Shown piece after piece: positions 43,333 to 54,245 of a stretch of DNA of 62,864 nt (positions are counted from its first letter, which is position 1; each line of letters begins with the position of its first letter). Under the pieces are notes generated by a model that was not told where the DNA came from, ran no database searches, and was given only the letters and a program-made list of their open reading frames with translations. The stretch comes from Botryococcus braunii (Eukaryota; Chlorophyta; Trebouxiophyceae), in the NCBI GenBank assembly GCA_002005505.1, contig KV908625.1, positions 116,632 through 179,495 of the forward strand, read 5' to 3'. The position numbers were made by a program, and so were the translations under genes.

Positions 43333-46300
43333 CTAGTCAACCTTCCCACGACGACGTGCCCCGCCTCTTGGTGCCCGTGCGTTGACTTTGTCCCAGTATC
43401 CCTTTACAACATTGGGAGCATTTGCCAAATTCCGTTCCTCTTCCCAGGTGTCATGCTCTGACGAGGAACCCGTCCAGCGGACAAGGTACTCATACTTGGG
43501 ACGGCCACGTGAATTGACACGACGGTGGTCCATTAAGGCTTCCACCTCCTACTCATCCTCCCCCTCCAGCACCTCTGCCGGTGGTGGGGGTTGCATCGAA
43601 CCATCCCGACGGTAGCGTTCCAGGTTGGAGACATAAAAGACATCATGAATCCGCCATCGTGCTGGGAGGTCAAGCTCATAAGCTTGGGTACCCACACGTT
43701 TCACCACTTGGAACGGCCCTACCCAACGCGGGAGGAGCTTGGGCGTGCCCACCTTGAAACGAAGGTTCTTTGAGGAGAGGCGGACCCAGTCCCCCACACC
43801 AAATTGAACTTTCCTTCGTTTGGTGTTGGCATACTGCGCTTGTCTCGCAGTGGCCACCCGATGGGTCATCCTGGCCTCATTGATGAGGCGTTGCATGCCC
43901 TGAACAAAGTCAGACGCACCAGGTACCCGTCTGTTGGGGAGAATCGTGACTGGCAGGTGGGGTTGAAACCCGTAGTTCAGCAAGAACGGGCGAGGACCCC
44001 ATGGATTCGTGATCGCAATTATTGATCGCGAATTCTGCACAGACCAACTTCTCATCCTAATCATCCTGGGACTTGGCCACATACATGCGTAGCATGTCCT
44101 CGAGCACTCGATTCACTCGCTCAGTCTGCCCATCCGTTTGCGGATGGTAGGCTGTCGACATGGCTTGTCGAGTCCCAATGGATTGACACAAGGCTCTAGA
44201 AAAGTGGCTGGTGAAGAGCTTATCTCTATCAGATACCACCACTTGGGGAACACCATGCAACTTCCACACATTGTCAACGTACAGCTTAGCCGTATACTAA
44301 GCCGTAGCTTTGGTGGTTGTTGGCATAAGATGCACCATCTTGGTCAGCTTATCCACTACGACGAAAATGGCATCATGACCCTTGCCTGTTCTAGGCAGTT
44401 GGGTAATGAGATCCATAGTCACCGTGTGCCAAGGATTCAGCGGCAACTCTATAGGTTGCAGCAACCCCGCAGGCAAAGTGTTCCGAGCCTTGTTCTTCTG
44501 ACACAAGTGGCACGTTAGCACGTAACGTTCGATGTCAGCAAGCATGGTAGGCCACCAATAATGGCGCCTTACCAAGGCCAAGGTTTTCTTCACTCCTTGA
44601 TGGCCAGCATACGGGCTATCATGCAGTTCCTTAAGGATGTGAGCTCGCAGCCCAAAAGCATCCGGAACCACGGCCTTCCCTTCCCTCAGAAGGAAGCCGT
44701 TAAAGTCTAGCAGACCTTCAACATTCTGCTTATCTTGGAACCATGGGTCTTGAGAAGACCCTGGACAAATTTGTCCTTCCAAGATAGAGCAACCCCGGCG
44801 GCGGCACTCCCCTCCCCCGCAGAGCGGATAGTACCAACCAAGGCACAAAGAGAGAGCGTTGGCAGACAACGGTGCGCCGGGTGCGAACACCCACCAATCA
44901 CCACGCCATTGATGATTGGACAAGGAGCCTCGTAGTCGGACGGATGCCGACTCAAAGCGTCAGCCACCACATTGGACGTCCCTGGGGCATAGTCCATGCG
45001 AAAATTGAACCGCGAAAGGAACTCGGCCCACCTGGTTTGCCGTCTACTTAAAGTAGGCAAAGTGTCCAAGTAAGGGATAGCCTTGTGGTCCGTGACCACA
45101 CGAAACTCAGGGGCCCCCTCCAGGTAGCACCTCCAGACTGTCAATGCATGCACCACAGCGAGAAGTTCTTGCTCCCTAGTAGGATAGTTAACCTCAGCGG
45201 GAGTCAAACGACGACTCTCGTAGGCAACTGGGCGACCCTCCTGGTACAACACGGCCCCCAACCCTGCCAAAGACGCATCGCAATGGACCTCAAACGGCTT
45301 TGAGAAGTCAGGATACGCTAAGCAAGGTGCATGTGTCAAGGCATGTTTAATCTCGGTAAACGCCCGAACACACCCAGCACTCCATACCCAGGTCACACCT
45401 TGGCGTAGGAGTCTGTACAGTGGCGATGCAAGTGCTGCAAAATTGCGAACAAACTTGCGAAAGTAAGTTGCCAGCCCCAGGAAAGACCGCAACTCGCCAA
45501 CATTCTTCGGTGTGCTCCAATTAGCAACTGAAGCCACCTTACGTGGGTCCACTTTAATCCCATCTGCTGAGACTAAATGGCCCAAGTACTCCAGCTCATC
45601 CTTGGCGAAAGAGCACTTCTTTAGGTTAGCATACAACTTATGCTGCCGCAACAGTTCAAGGACTTTGCGGAGATGCTCCCTATGCTCTTCAATGGACTTG
45701 CTGTAGATGAGGATGTCATCAAGGTACACGAGCACAAACTTGTGCAGGTAAGGAGCAAAGATAGCAATCATGGCAGTTTGAAACGTGGCCGGGGCATTAG
45801 TCAGCCCAAATGGCAAAACCCGCCACTCGAACAACCCCGCGGGTGTTCTGAAAGCTGTCTTTGGCATATCCTCATCTGTGATCCGGATCTGGTGATAGCC
45901 AGACGTGAGGTCAAGACTAGAGAACACTGTAGAACCCTGCAGTTGATCAAGAGTTTCATCGATACGAGGCATCGGATACCTGTTCTTGACCGTCTGTCGA
46001 TTCAAAGCTCGGTAATCAATGACCATCCGGAGGATTCCATCCTTCTTTTGCACAAAAAGAATGGGCGCACCATAGGGTGATGTAGACGGCTGTATATACC
46101 CTTTGTCCAACAATAGCTTTGTCTGGCGTAACGCCTCATCATACTCTCAGCGTGAAAGCCGGTACAACGGACGAGACGGTGGACGAGCATGTGGATCGCT
46201 CAAGGGTATAGTGTGTCTAACCCCTTGCCTCTCAGGCGGAAGGTGCGGGACATCTTCAGGGAAAACATCTTGGAATTCACTGAGTATGTCAACAACAGGA

Positions 46301-46872
46301 GAGTTGGGAGAAGGAATGGAGACATTCGGATCGGTAGATAGATCGGTTACAATTGCCAGAAAGGACTGGCAGCCCTTCCTGCTTAACCTTCTAGCCTGCA
46401 CTGCAGACAAAACCAATCTAGGCACATCCTCCACTTCTGAACCCTTCAAAGGCCTCTCCTCCTTAGGCGGGCAACGCAAAACGAACGGCTTGTTCTTTCT
46501 TGTATACCCCCTAACGGTGTCCTCTTCAAACATGAGATTTGCACGGAATGTCTTTAACCAGGGAGTCCCCAACAGCACATTCCAATCCATGGCAAAGTCT
46601 AGCACAAGACACGACACCTTAGCAAACTGTACCCCCTGGATGACATTGTCTAAGACAGCACATCCGATGTGGTTTACAGTTCTCCCGTCAGCCAACTTAA
46701 TGCTTAAAGAATCCCCCTTCGGCGGCACAATCTCCAAGTGAAGGGCTTTAGCAAAGTCTGCACTGACCACATTGCAAGAAGCTCCCGAGTCCAGCATCGC
46801 CGTGGCCTTGCTCCCCTGCACCTCGGCAGGAAACACCAAGCTGTGACACGGCTTCTTGACAAGCAAATGCAT
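43333..46872 (-). pseudogene. Gyp-C pol (protease-RT-RNase H-integrase-chromodomain), multiply broken
   Basis: Compared with the Gyp-D frame, 46872-46147 gives protease (AMLDSGASCNVV) ending at TTA to TGA. Next, 46113-44707 gives RT (YLDDILIYS) and RNase H, ending in a 1-nt loss near 44750. Then 44923-44297 gives the integrase zinc domain, ending where GAGCAG became TAGTAT. Then 44269-44057 (VSDRDKLFTSHF, QTDGQTERVNR) ends at TGG to TAG. An extra C near 43996 shifts into 44082-43549, and TAC to TAG (43546-43548) precedes the chromodomain frame 43545-43333. Substitution nonsense changes cannot be homopolymer errors, so this is real decay. Confidence 0.85.
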
Positions 46873-46896
46873 GAATAGACGTCAAACATGCAAGGC

Positions 46897-47340
46897 TTAC
46901 ATCGCCAAGCGAAGGCCCACACCTTCAAGCATAAGAAGGTCCCGTGCCCGGGCTTGTCTTCTTGCCAGAAGACCCCTTCTTGGCCTCTTGCCGGGGCAGT
47001 CGAATACAAAGTGGTCTGGGTTGCATCTGAAGCAAACTCCCCGAGCCAGCTTGCATGTTGCCTCCCGCATGTCCAGGCTTAGGCCATGCTTCTTTTGAAG
47101 CTTGGCCAAGTGCCGTATGCCTCCTGTAGGAGGTGGTTGCTGGCAGGATGCTTTGTCCCCCGGTCCCGAGGAATTTCCCCTTCCTCGCGTTCAGCCACCT
47201 TCTCCTTTTCCTTGGAGACACCTGAGCACATCGCCTACAAAGATTCAGCATATGTGGTAGCTTCACCACCCCCGCCACATCGCTCATTGCACGCCACACC
47301 GGCAACTTGCATAGTGAGGTGAAGCAGAGCGGGTTTCAGA
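46897..47340 (-). pseudogene. Gyp-C gag remnant
   Basis: Only the C-terminal third of a Gyp-D-like gag remains (KPALLHLTMQ, GKLQKKHGLSLD-like). The zinc knuckle is damaged: CFRCNPDHFVFDC has CX2CX3HX4C spacing instead of CX2CX4HX4C. Upstream sequence is unrelated to the Gyp-D gag N-terminus. Confidence 0.7.
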
Positions 47341-48178
47341 CTAGCCCAAGAGGACAAATCTTTCATGAGGCAATGATGGAAGCCAAACCCCCACGTAAAG
47401 CTCAACCACATTTATGGCAGCTCCCAAAGCCCCATAAATGCACAAAATCTTAATTGAAGAACCCGATTGCCGTGGAACCCCGAACCAAATCGACCATCCA
47501 CGCAAAGTTTGTGTTCAATCAACAAGATGCCACAAATCCAGCCGAGCACTAAACAGCCTTTCAAAAGAGAAAGCTTTTCAGTTCCATGCTACTCGGTGTC
47601 AATCAACAAAGCAAGACCGCGTCATATCCGTGTAATATCCGTGTAGGATCGGCATCCGGAAAAGTTGACACTTTACCACCGAAATCCCAACGATATGCTC
47701 GAAACACCAAAGTTTCATCAAGGCAATGCAAGTTGATAACATTTGCAAAGGGTTAGCAACCCAAAGTACACCAAATGAGGGGAAGCGTACACTCACTATC
47801 GTGAAGTGCCATCTTCCTCCCCCACCGTCCCCACGGAGACGACGGAGCCAAACGCCATTAGAAAGATTACAGAAAAAATCCGTACTTTCTGGCTTGGATC
47901 CACACACCAAGCGCGGCGTCGACCCTCGCAGGCCACAACCATCCCCGTCATCGGAACTTATATGGGTGCGAAGAATGGATTCTCCCAACCAAAGTCCATG
48001 AACTAGATACCAAGATGTTGTTGATCCTTCGATCTAGTGGGAAACAACCCAAATAGAACGACAGGCAACAACGAAGACACACTGAAGCATCGACACCATC
48101 CGCAAGACACACTTAAGCGTCAAACAGGATCAACAACCAACATCGCAAATCCACCGACTTGGATATGGGCCACCAAAA
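47341..48178 (-). other. Gyp-C untranslated leader with primer-binding site
   Basis: Non-coding and homologous to Gyp-F pieces (42560-42720; 48344-48900). On the minus strand, three bases after the 5' LTR, it reads TGGTGGCCCATATCC, a TGG-initiated primer-binding site whose tRNA I do not identify. Confidence 0.6.
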
Positions 48179-48343
48179 TGTAATATTCTTGGAAAGGATG
48201 GCCCTGCACCGACGAAAGTGCTAGTATGGTCCGAGCACCATACCATATATAGTGCGAGCCTATGAGGCTACACCCAGTACCAATGTACCGCCCGGCACGT
48301 GCGGGGCCGATCCCCGGCACCGTCTGCCTACCGGCGCGCTACA
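48179..48343 (-). repeat. Gyp-C 5' LTR
   Basis: Identical by reading to 42726-42890. Followed by GCAAG (TSD). Confidence 0.92.
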
Positions 48344-48900
48344 GCAAGACCTCGTCATATCCGTGTAAGATCGGCATCCGGAAAAGTTGACACTTTACCA
48401 CCGAAACCCCAACGATATGCTCGAAACACCAAAGTTTCATTAAGGCAATGCAAGTTGAAAAACAATTGCAAAGGATTAGCAACCCAAAGCAAACCAAACG
48501 AGGGGAAGCGCACACTCACCATCGTGAAGTGCCACCTTCCTCCCCCACCGTCCCCACGGAAACGGCGGAGCCAAACGCCATTAGAAAGATTACAGAAAAA
48601 TCCGAACTTTCTTGCTTGGATCCACACACCAAGCTTGGCGTCGACCTTCGTAGGCCAGAACCATCCCCGTCATCCGAACTTATATGGGTGCGAAGAACGG
48701 ATTCTCCCAACCAAAGTCCGTGAAGGTGATACCAAGGTGTTGTTGATCCTTCGATCTAGTGGGAAACAACCCAAATAGGACGACAGGCAGCAACGAAGAC
48801 ACACTTAAGCATCGACACCATCCGCAAGACACACTTAAGCGTCAAGCGGGATCAACAACCAACATCGCAAGTCCACCGACTTGGATATGGGCCACCAAAA
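48344..48900 (-). mobile_element. Gyp-F internal remnant, right part (leader without 5' LTR)
   Basis: Matches the Gyp-C leader (47613-48178) up to CCACCAAAA, then stops exactly where a 5' LTR should begin. The next base (48901) is Gyp-D sequence. The 5' LTR of Gyp-F and the rest of Cop-A are therefore missing at this junction. Confidence 0.7.
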
Positions 48901-48960
48901 GGGGACCCGTCCTCTGAGGGCGACGATGGCCTAGGCCTTGCACAATGTTCCAAAGATTTA

Positions 48961-50058
48961 GTGGAAGCTTCCACTATTTGGGCAAAAGTTGTGTGGAGGT
49001 ATTGGCTTTGGTGCGCTGCGGCGCGCGCTTTTTATGCTCGGATCCCGAGTCATGTCCTACACGACAGAAGGGTGACCAGCATAGAGTCGTCCGTCCAGGC
49101 TCTCAACACTGATATTGGGTCTTTGGGAACCCAAGTTGGCAGCCTGGACGGCAAGATGGACGCGATTATGCGTTTGCTGCAAGGATCGGGGGGGGGACAA
49201 GGTGCGTCTCCCTCGCCTATGCCTTTCGTTGCTCCTAAAACGAGGCCTCCAGCGCCTATTTTTAATGGAAGCAAGGATGGGACTAAGATAACAACTTGGT
49301 TCGAGCAGTTTGCGGCATACGCGGCGTTGTTGCAGCTCACTCCTGACACGCTTGTGGATCACGCATCCTTGTGTCTTTCTGGGAAAGCAGCTGAACAATG
49401 GGCTTTGATTAAAAAGTCTTTGGCTTTGCATGGCAAGGATGTGAAAGACTTTGATTTGTTCAAAGCTGAATTGTTGGCCAACTTTGTCGATATGTCAGTG
49501 GAAGACACCGTGCGATATCGTTTGGCGCAACTTAAACAATCTGGAACAGTGGCTCAATACTATACTGCCTTTAGGGCAATAACAGTTGAGGCAGTCACAT
49601 ATCCAGTAACTGGGCCTGAAGCTTGTGCAGCTTTTCGGGCTGGCCTAAAACCCGCTCTACTTGAACTCATTATGAAGGATGCCTCGGTAAGGCGTGAGAT
49701 GAGCAATGTGGAGGCGGTGGTGAAAGCTGCCAAAGAGGCTGAATCTTTGTTAGCTATGCTTTCAGGTGTCTCCAAGGGAAAGGAGAAGGTCTATGGGGAC
49801 CGCGAGGAGGGAGAAGTACCTCGGGACCGTGGGACCAAGCGTCCCGCCCATAACCATCCCAAGGGAGCCACACGCCACTTGGGCAAACTTCAGAAGAAGT
49901 ACGGCCTAAGCCAGGACAGGCGAGAGGCGGCTGGGAAGCTGGCCGCTGGCGTCTGTTTCGAATGCAACAAGCCCGGCCATTTTGCATTCGAATGCCCTCT
50001 CAAGAAGGGGTCTTCTGGCAAGAAGACAAGCCCCGGCGCGGGACCTTCTAATGCTTGA
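48961..50058 (+). CDS. Gyp-D gag, 365 residues
   Basis: A coiled, polar N-terminal part (SIESSVQALNTDIGSLGTQV) is followed by a retrotransposon capsid domain (FNGSKDGTKITTWFEQF, LSGKAAEQWALI, LFKAELLANFVD, LKQSGTVAQYYTAFRAI). Next comes a basic linker and one zinc knuckle, CFECNKPGHFAFEC, before a lysine-rich end. The start at 48961 may be internal, because frames upstream remain open. The TGA stop (50056-50058) is in the same frame as pol. Confidence 0.88.
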   Translation: MEASTIWAKVVWRYWLWCAAARAFYARIPSHVLHDRRVTSIESSVQALNTDIGSLGTQVGSLDGKMDAIMRLLQGSGGGQGASPSPMPFVAPKTRPPAPIFNGSKDGTKITTWFEQFAAYAALLQLTPDTLVDHASLCLSGKAAEQWALIKKSLALHGKDVKDFDLFKAELLANFVDMSVEDTVRYRLAQLKQSGTVAQYYTAFRAITVEAVTYPVTGPEACAAFRAGLKPALLELIMKDASVRREMSNVEAVVKAAKEAESLLAMLSGVSKGKEKVYGDREEGEVPRDRGTKRPAHNHPKGATRHLGKLQKKYGLSQDRREAAGKLAAGVCFECNKPGHFAFECPLKKGSSGKKTSPGAGPSNA

Positions 50059-50097
50059 AGGTGTGGGCCTTCGCTTGGCGATGTAGGCCCTGCATGT

Positions 50098-53000
50098 TTG
50101 ACGTCTATTCATGCATTTGCTTGTCAAGAAGCCGTGTCACAGCTTGTGATGGTGTTTCCTGCCGAGGTGCAGGGGAGCAAGGCCACGGCGATGCTGGACT
50201 CTGGAGCTTCTTGCAATGTGGTCAGTGCAGACTTTGCTAAAGCCCTTCACTTGGAGATTGTGCCGCCGAAGGGGGATTCTTTAAGCATTAAGTTGGCTGA
50301 CGGGAGAACTGTAAACCATATCGGATGTGCTGTCTTAGACATTGTCATCCAGGGGGTACAGTTTGCTAAGGTGTCGTGTCTTGTGCTAGACTTTGCCATG
50401 GATTGGAATGTGCTGTTGGGGACTCCCTGGCTAAAGACATTCCGTGCAAATCTCATGTTTGAAGAGGACACCGTTAGGGGGTATACAAGAAAGAACAAGC
50501 CGTTCGTTTTGCGTTGCCCGCCTAAGGAGGAGAGGCCTTTGAAGGGTTCAGAAGTGGAGGATGTGCCTAGATTGGTTTTGTCTGCGGTGCAGGCTAGAAG
50601 GTTAAGCAGAAAAGGCTGTCAGTCCTTTCTGGCAATTGTAACCGATCTGTCTACCGATCCGAATGTCTCCATTCCTTCTCCTAACTCTCCTGTTGTTGAC
50701 ATACTCAGTGAATTCCAAGATGTTTTCCCTGAAGATGTCCCGCACCTTCCGCCTGAGAGGCAAGGGGTTAGACACACTATACCCTTGAGCGATCCACATG
50801 CTCGTCCACCGTCTCGTCCGTTGTACCGGCTTTCACGCTTAGAGTATGATGAGGCGTTACGCCAGACAAAGCTATTGTTGGACAAAGGGTATATCCAGCC
50901 GTCTACATCACCCTATGGTGCGCCCATTCTTTTTGTGCAAAAGAAGGATGGAAGCCTCCGGATGGTCATTGATTACCGAGCTTTGAATCGACAGACGGTC
51001 AAGAACAGGTATCCGATGCCTCGTATCGATGATACTCTTGATCAACTGCAGGGTTCTACAGTGTTCTCTAGTCTTGACCTCACGTCTGGCTATCACCAGA
51101 TCCGGATCACAGATGAGGATATGCCAAAGACAGCTTTCAGAACACCCGCGGGGTTGTTCGAGTGGCGGGTTTTGCCATTTGGGCTGACTAATGCCCCGGC
51201 CACGTTTCAAACTGCCATGAATGCTATCTTTGCTCCTTACCTGCACAAGTTTGTGCTCGTGTACCTTGATGACATCCTCATCTACAGCAAGTCCATTGAA
51301 GAGCATAGGGAGCATCTCCGCAAAGTCCTTGAACTGTTGCGGCAGCATAAGTTGTATGCTAACCTAAAGAAGTGCTCTTTCGCCAAGGATGAGCTGGAGT
51401 ACTTGGGCCATTTAGTCTCAGCCGATGGGATTAAAGTGGACCCACGTAAGGTGGCTTCAGTTGCTAATTGGAGCACACCGAAGAATGTTGGCGAGTTGCG
51501 GTCTTTCCTGGGGCTGGCAACTTACTTTCGCAAGTTTGTTCGCAATTTTGCAGCACTTGCATCGCCACTGTACAGACTCCTACGCCAAGGTGTGACCTGG
51601 GTATGGAGTGCTGGGGGTGTTCGGGCGTTTACCGAGATTAAACATGCCTTGACACATGCACCTTGCTTAGCGTATCCTGACTTCTCAAAGCCGTTTGAGG
51701 TCCATTGCGATGCGTCTTTGGCAGGGTTGGGGGCCGTGTTGTACCAGGAGGGTCGCCCAGTTGCCTACGAGAGTCGTCGCTTGACTCCCGCTGAGGTTAA
51801 CTATCCTACTGGGGAGCAAGAACTTCTAGCTGTGGTGCATGCATTGACAGTCTGGAGGTGCTACCTAGAGGGGGCCCCTGAGTTTCGTGTAGTCACGGAC
51901 CACAAGGCTATCACTTATTTGGACACTTTGCCTACTTTAAGTAGACGGCAAACCAGGTGGGCAGAGTTCCTTTCAAGGTTCAATTTTCGCATGGACTATG
52001 CCCCCGGCACGTCCAATGTGGTGGCTGACGCTCTGAGTCGGCATCCGTCCGACTATGAGGCTCCTTGTCCAATCATCAATGGCGTGGTGATTGGTGGGTG
52101 TTCGCACCCGGCGCACCGTTGTCTGCCAACGCTCTCTCTTTGTGCCTTGGTTGGCACTATCCGCTCTGCGGGGGAGGGGAGTGCTGCGGCCGGGGTTGCT
52201 CTGTCTTGGAAGGACAAATTTGTCCAGGGTTATACTCAAGACCCATGGTTCCAAGATAAGCAGAATGTTGAAGGTCTGCTAGACTTTGACGGCTTCCTTC
52301 TAAGGGAGGGGAAGGCCGTGGTTCCGGATGCTTTCGGGCTGCGAGCTCACATCCTCAAGGAACTGCATGATAGCCCGTATGCTGGCCATCAAGGAGTGAA
52401 GAAAACCTTGGCCCTGGTAAGGCGCCATTATTGGTGGCCTACCATGCTTGCTGACATCGAACGTTACGTGCTAACGTGCCACTTGTGTCAGAAGAACAAG
52501 GCTCGGAACACTTTGCCTGCGGGGTTGCTGCAACCTTTACAGTTGCCGCTGAATCCTTGGCACACGGTGACTATGGATTTCATTACCCAATTGCCTAGGA
52601 CAGGCAAGGGTCATGATGCCATTTTCGTCGTAGTGGATAAGCTGACCAAGATGGTGCATCTTATGCCCACAACCACCAAGGCTACGGCTGAGCAGACGGC
52701 TAAGCTGTACGTTGACAATGTGTGGAAGTTGCATGGTGTTCCCCAAGTGGTGGTGTCCGATAGAGATAAGCTCTTCACCAGCCACTTTGCTAGAGCTTTG
52801 TGTCAATCCATTGGGACTCGACAAGCCATGTCAACAGCCTACCATCCGCAGACGGATGGGCAGACTGAGAGAGTGAATCGAGTGCTCGAGGACATGCTAC
52901 GCATGTATGTGGCCAAGTCCCAGGATGATTGGGATGAGAAGTTGGTCTGTGCAGAATTCGCGATCAATAATTGCGATCACGAGTCCACGGGGTCCTCGCC

Positions 53001-53268
53001 GTTTTTGCTGAACTACGGGTTTCACCCCCACCTGCCAGTCGCGATTCTCCCCAATAGACGGGTACCTGGTGCGTCTGACTTTGTTCAGGGCATGCAACGC
53101 CTCATCAATGAGGCCAGGATGACCCATCGGGTGGCCACTGCGAGACAAGCGCAGTATGCCAACACCAAACGAAGGGACGTTCAATTTGGTGTGGGGGACT
53201 GGGTCCTCCTCTCCTCAAAGAACCTCCGTTTCAAGGTGGCACGCCCAAGCTCCTCCCGCGTTGGGTAG
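50098..53268 (+). CDS. Gyp-D pol: protease, RT, RNase H, integrase, 1056 residues
   Basis: Protease DSGAS at residues 34-38. RT includes LFVQKKDGSLRMVIDYRALN, PFGLTNAPATFQ and YLDDILIYS (YLDD 389-392). RNase H carries [14 protein letters not shown] (Asp 538). The integrase zinc domain runs HDSPYAGHQGVKKTL to CHLCQKNK, with catalytic triad Asp 827 (TMDFITQL), Asp 888 (VSDRDKLF) and Glu 924 (DGQTERVNR): exactly 35 residues lie between the last two, the DD35E pattern. The frame ends at SSSRVG owing to a missing G near 53240, relative to GGTGGGCACG in Gyp-C, just before the GPY/F module. The deletion is also in Gyp-E. Confidence 0.93.
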   Translation: MTSIHAFACQEAVSQLVMVFPAEVQGSKATAMLDSGASCNVVSADFAKALHLEIVPPKGDSLSIKLADGRTVNHIGCAVLDIVIQGVQFAKVSCLVLDFAMDWNVLLGTPWLKTFRANLMFEEDTVRGYTRKNKPFVLRCPPKEERPLKGSEVEDVPRLVLSAVQARRLSRKGCQSFLAIVTDLSTDPNVSIPSPNSPVVDILSEFQDVFPEDVPHLPPERQGVRHTIPLSDPHARPPSRPLYRLSRLEYDEALRQTKLLLDKGYIQPSTSPYGAPILFVQKKDGSLRMVIDYRALNRQTVKNRYPMPRIDDTLDQLQGSTVFSSLDLTSGYHQIRITDEDMPKTAFRTPAGLFEWRVLPFGLTNAPATFQTAMNAIFAPYLHKFVLVYLDDILIYSKSIEEHREHLRKVLELLRQHKLYANLKKCSFAKDELEYLGHLVSADGIKVDPRKVASVANWSTPKNVGELRSFLGLATYFRKFVRNFAALASPLYRLLRQGVTWVWSAGGVRAFTEIKHALTHAPCLAYPDFSKPFEVHCDASLAGLGAVLYQEGRPVAYESRRLTPAEVNYPTGEQELLAVVHALTVWRCYLEGAPEFRVVTDHKAITYLDTLPTLSRRQTRWAEFLSRFNFRMDYAPGTSNVVADALSRHPSDYEAPCPIINGVVIGGCSHPAHRCLPTLSLCALVGTIRSAGEGSAAAGVALSWKDKFVQGYTQDPWFQDKQNVEGLLDFDGFLLREGKAVVPDAFGLRAHILKELHDSPYAGHQGVKKTLALVRRHYWWPTMLADIERYVLTCHLCQKNKARNTLPAGLLQPLQLPLNPWHTVTMDFITQLPRTGKGHDAIFVVVDKLTKMVHLMPTTTKATAEQTAKLYVDNVWKLHGVPQVVVSDRDKLFTSHFARALCQSIGTRQAMSTAYHPQTDGQTERVNRVLEDMLRMYVAKSQDDWDEKLVCAEFAINNCDHESTGSSPFLLNYGFHPHLPVAILPNRRVPGASDFVQGMQRLINEARMTHRVATARQAQYANTKRRDVQFGVGDWVLLSSKNLRFKVARPSSSRVG

Positions 53269-53282
53269 GGCCGTTCCAAGTC

Positions 53283-53654
53283 GTGAAACGTGTGGGTACC
53301 CAAGCTTATGAGCTTGACCTCCCGGCACGATGGAGGATTCATGATGTCTTTCATGTCTCCAACCTGGAACGGTACCGGCGGGATGGTTCGATGCAACCCC
53401 CACCACCTGCCGAGGTGCTGGAGGGGGAAGATGAGTACGAGGTGGAAGCCTTAATGGACCACCGTCGTGTCAATTCACGTGGCCGTCCCAAGTATGAGTA
53501 CCTTGTCCGCTGGAAGGGTTACTCGTCAGAGCATGACACCTGGGAAGAGGAACGGAATTTGACAAATGCTCCCAATGTTGTAAAGGGATACTGGGACACA
53601 GTCAACGCACGGGCACCACGAGGCGGGGCACGCCGTCGTGGGCAGGTTGACTAG
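53283..53654 (+). CDS. Gyp-D integrase tail with chromodomain
   Basis: In the frame after the 1-nt loss: AYELDLPARWRIHDVFHVSNL (the HxVFHxSxL motif of chromovirus integrase ends), then chromodomain YEVEALMDHRR, YLVRWKGYSSEHDTWEEE. A basic end (APRGGARRRGQVD) follows. It probably belongs to pol and is separated by mutation or programmed frameshifting. Confidence 0.85.
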   Translation: MKRVGTQAYELDLPARWRIHDVFHVSNLERYRRDGSMQPPPPAEVLEGEDEYEVEALMDHRRVNSRGRPKYEYLVRWKGYSSEHDTWEEERNLTNAPNVVKGYWDTVNARAPRGGARRRGQVD

Positions 53655-54082
53655 GGGAAACACAGCAGCACGAGCCTGTCAAGCTGCGTCACCGGGGGGT
53701 CGTGGTTTACCCATACGTTCGCGTGATCACAGAACGTCCCCTGACTTGGTGGCTAAGTGTCGTCCAGCCCCGGCCCCTACTATCCGCCCTGAAGCTAGCA
53801 ACTTCACTGCTTCTTCATGGGAACCTGTACACGTGGAGTGTACATTTGTTCACGCCGACGACTGCCCTTTGGGCCCCGTCACTGCGGGATTCTGGTCTAG
53901 GCGTACCATAGAGATACCTCAGGCAAGTGTACACCCAGGCTGCGGTCTGGTGTCTGGAGGAGACTCGCCGGCTCAAAGTGTGATGTATAGAAGTGTGGCA
54001 GTGACTTCTATACACCTCTGCCTGTGACTGCGGCTTGCTTTGGCAGGCCTCCCGGGAGCTCGGTCACCTAGGAGGGGGAGAA
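53655..54082 (+). other. Gyp-D 3' untranslated region and polypurine tract
   Basis: No coding signal. Ends CCTAGGAGGGGGAGAA directly before the LTR. Confidence 0.75.
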
Positions 54083-54245
54083 TGTAGCGCGCGGCAGGCA
54101 GACTCCGCCAGGGTTAGCCCCGTCGGATGCCAAGCGGTACATTAGGCCAGGCGTAGCCTCTTTAGGCTTCGCGCTAGCACATACGGTGTGGCGCTCGGGC
54201 CACACTGGCACTTTCATCGGTGCAAACAATTCGGATAACTTTACA
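54083..54245 (+). repeat. Gyp-D 3' LTR (163 bp)
   Basis: TGTAGCGCGCGGCAGG ... AACTTTACA. It shares its first ten bases, the GTAGCCTC/GCAC landmarks and the CACTTTC(A/G)TCGGTGCA block with the Gyp-C LTR but is otherwise diverged, so it defines a sister subfamily. The centre of the large palindrome lies inside it. Confidence 0.85.

Larger units (their letters stand above)
42726..48343 (-). mobile_element. Gyp-C: Ty3/gypsy chromovirus, recently inserted but defective
   Basis: A 5618-bp minus-strand element with identical 165-bp LTRs and TSD GCAAG (42721-42725, 48344-48348). The pol is colinear with Gyp-D but has four nonsense changes and at least two frameshifts, and gag has lost its N-terminal ~230 codons. 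It is inserted in Gyp-F, another member of its own family. Confidence 0.9.
48901..54245 (+). mobile_element. Gyp-D: Ty3/gypsy chromovirus, 5'-truncated
   Basis: Gag, full pol, chromodomain, polypurine tract (GGAGGGGGAGAA, 54071-54082) and a 163-bp 3' LTR are present; the 5' LTR and leader are absent. Closely related to Gyp-C in pol but with a clearly different LTR. It is mirrored at 54248-59487 (Gyp-E). Confidence 0.88.

Noticed and set aside
43804..46741. Numerous + strand ORFs of 60-210 codons across 43-47 kb and - strand ORFs across 50-53 kb
   Set aside because: Shadows of gypsy pol on the opposite strand; they recur identically wherever pol recurs.
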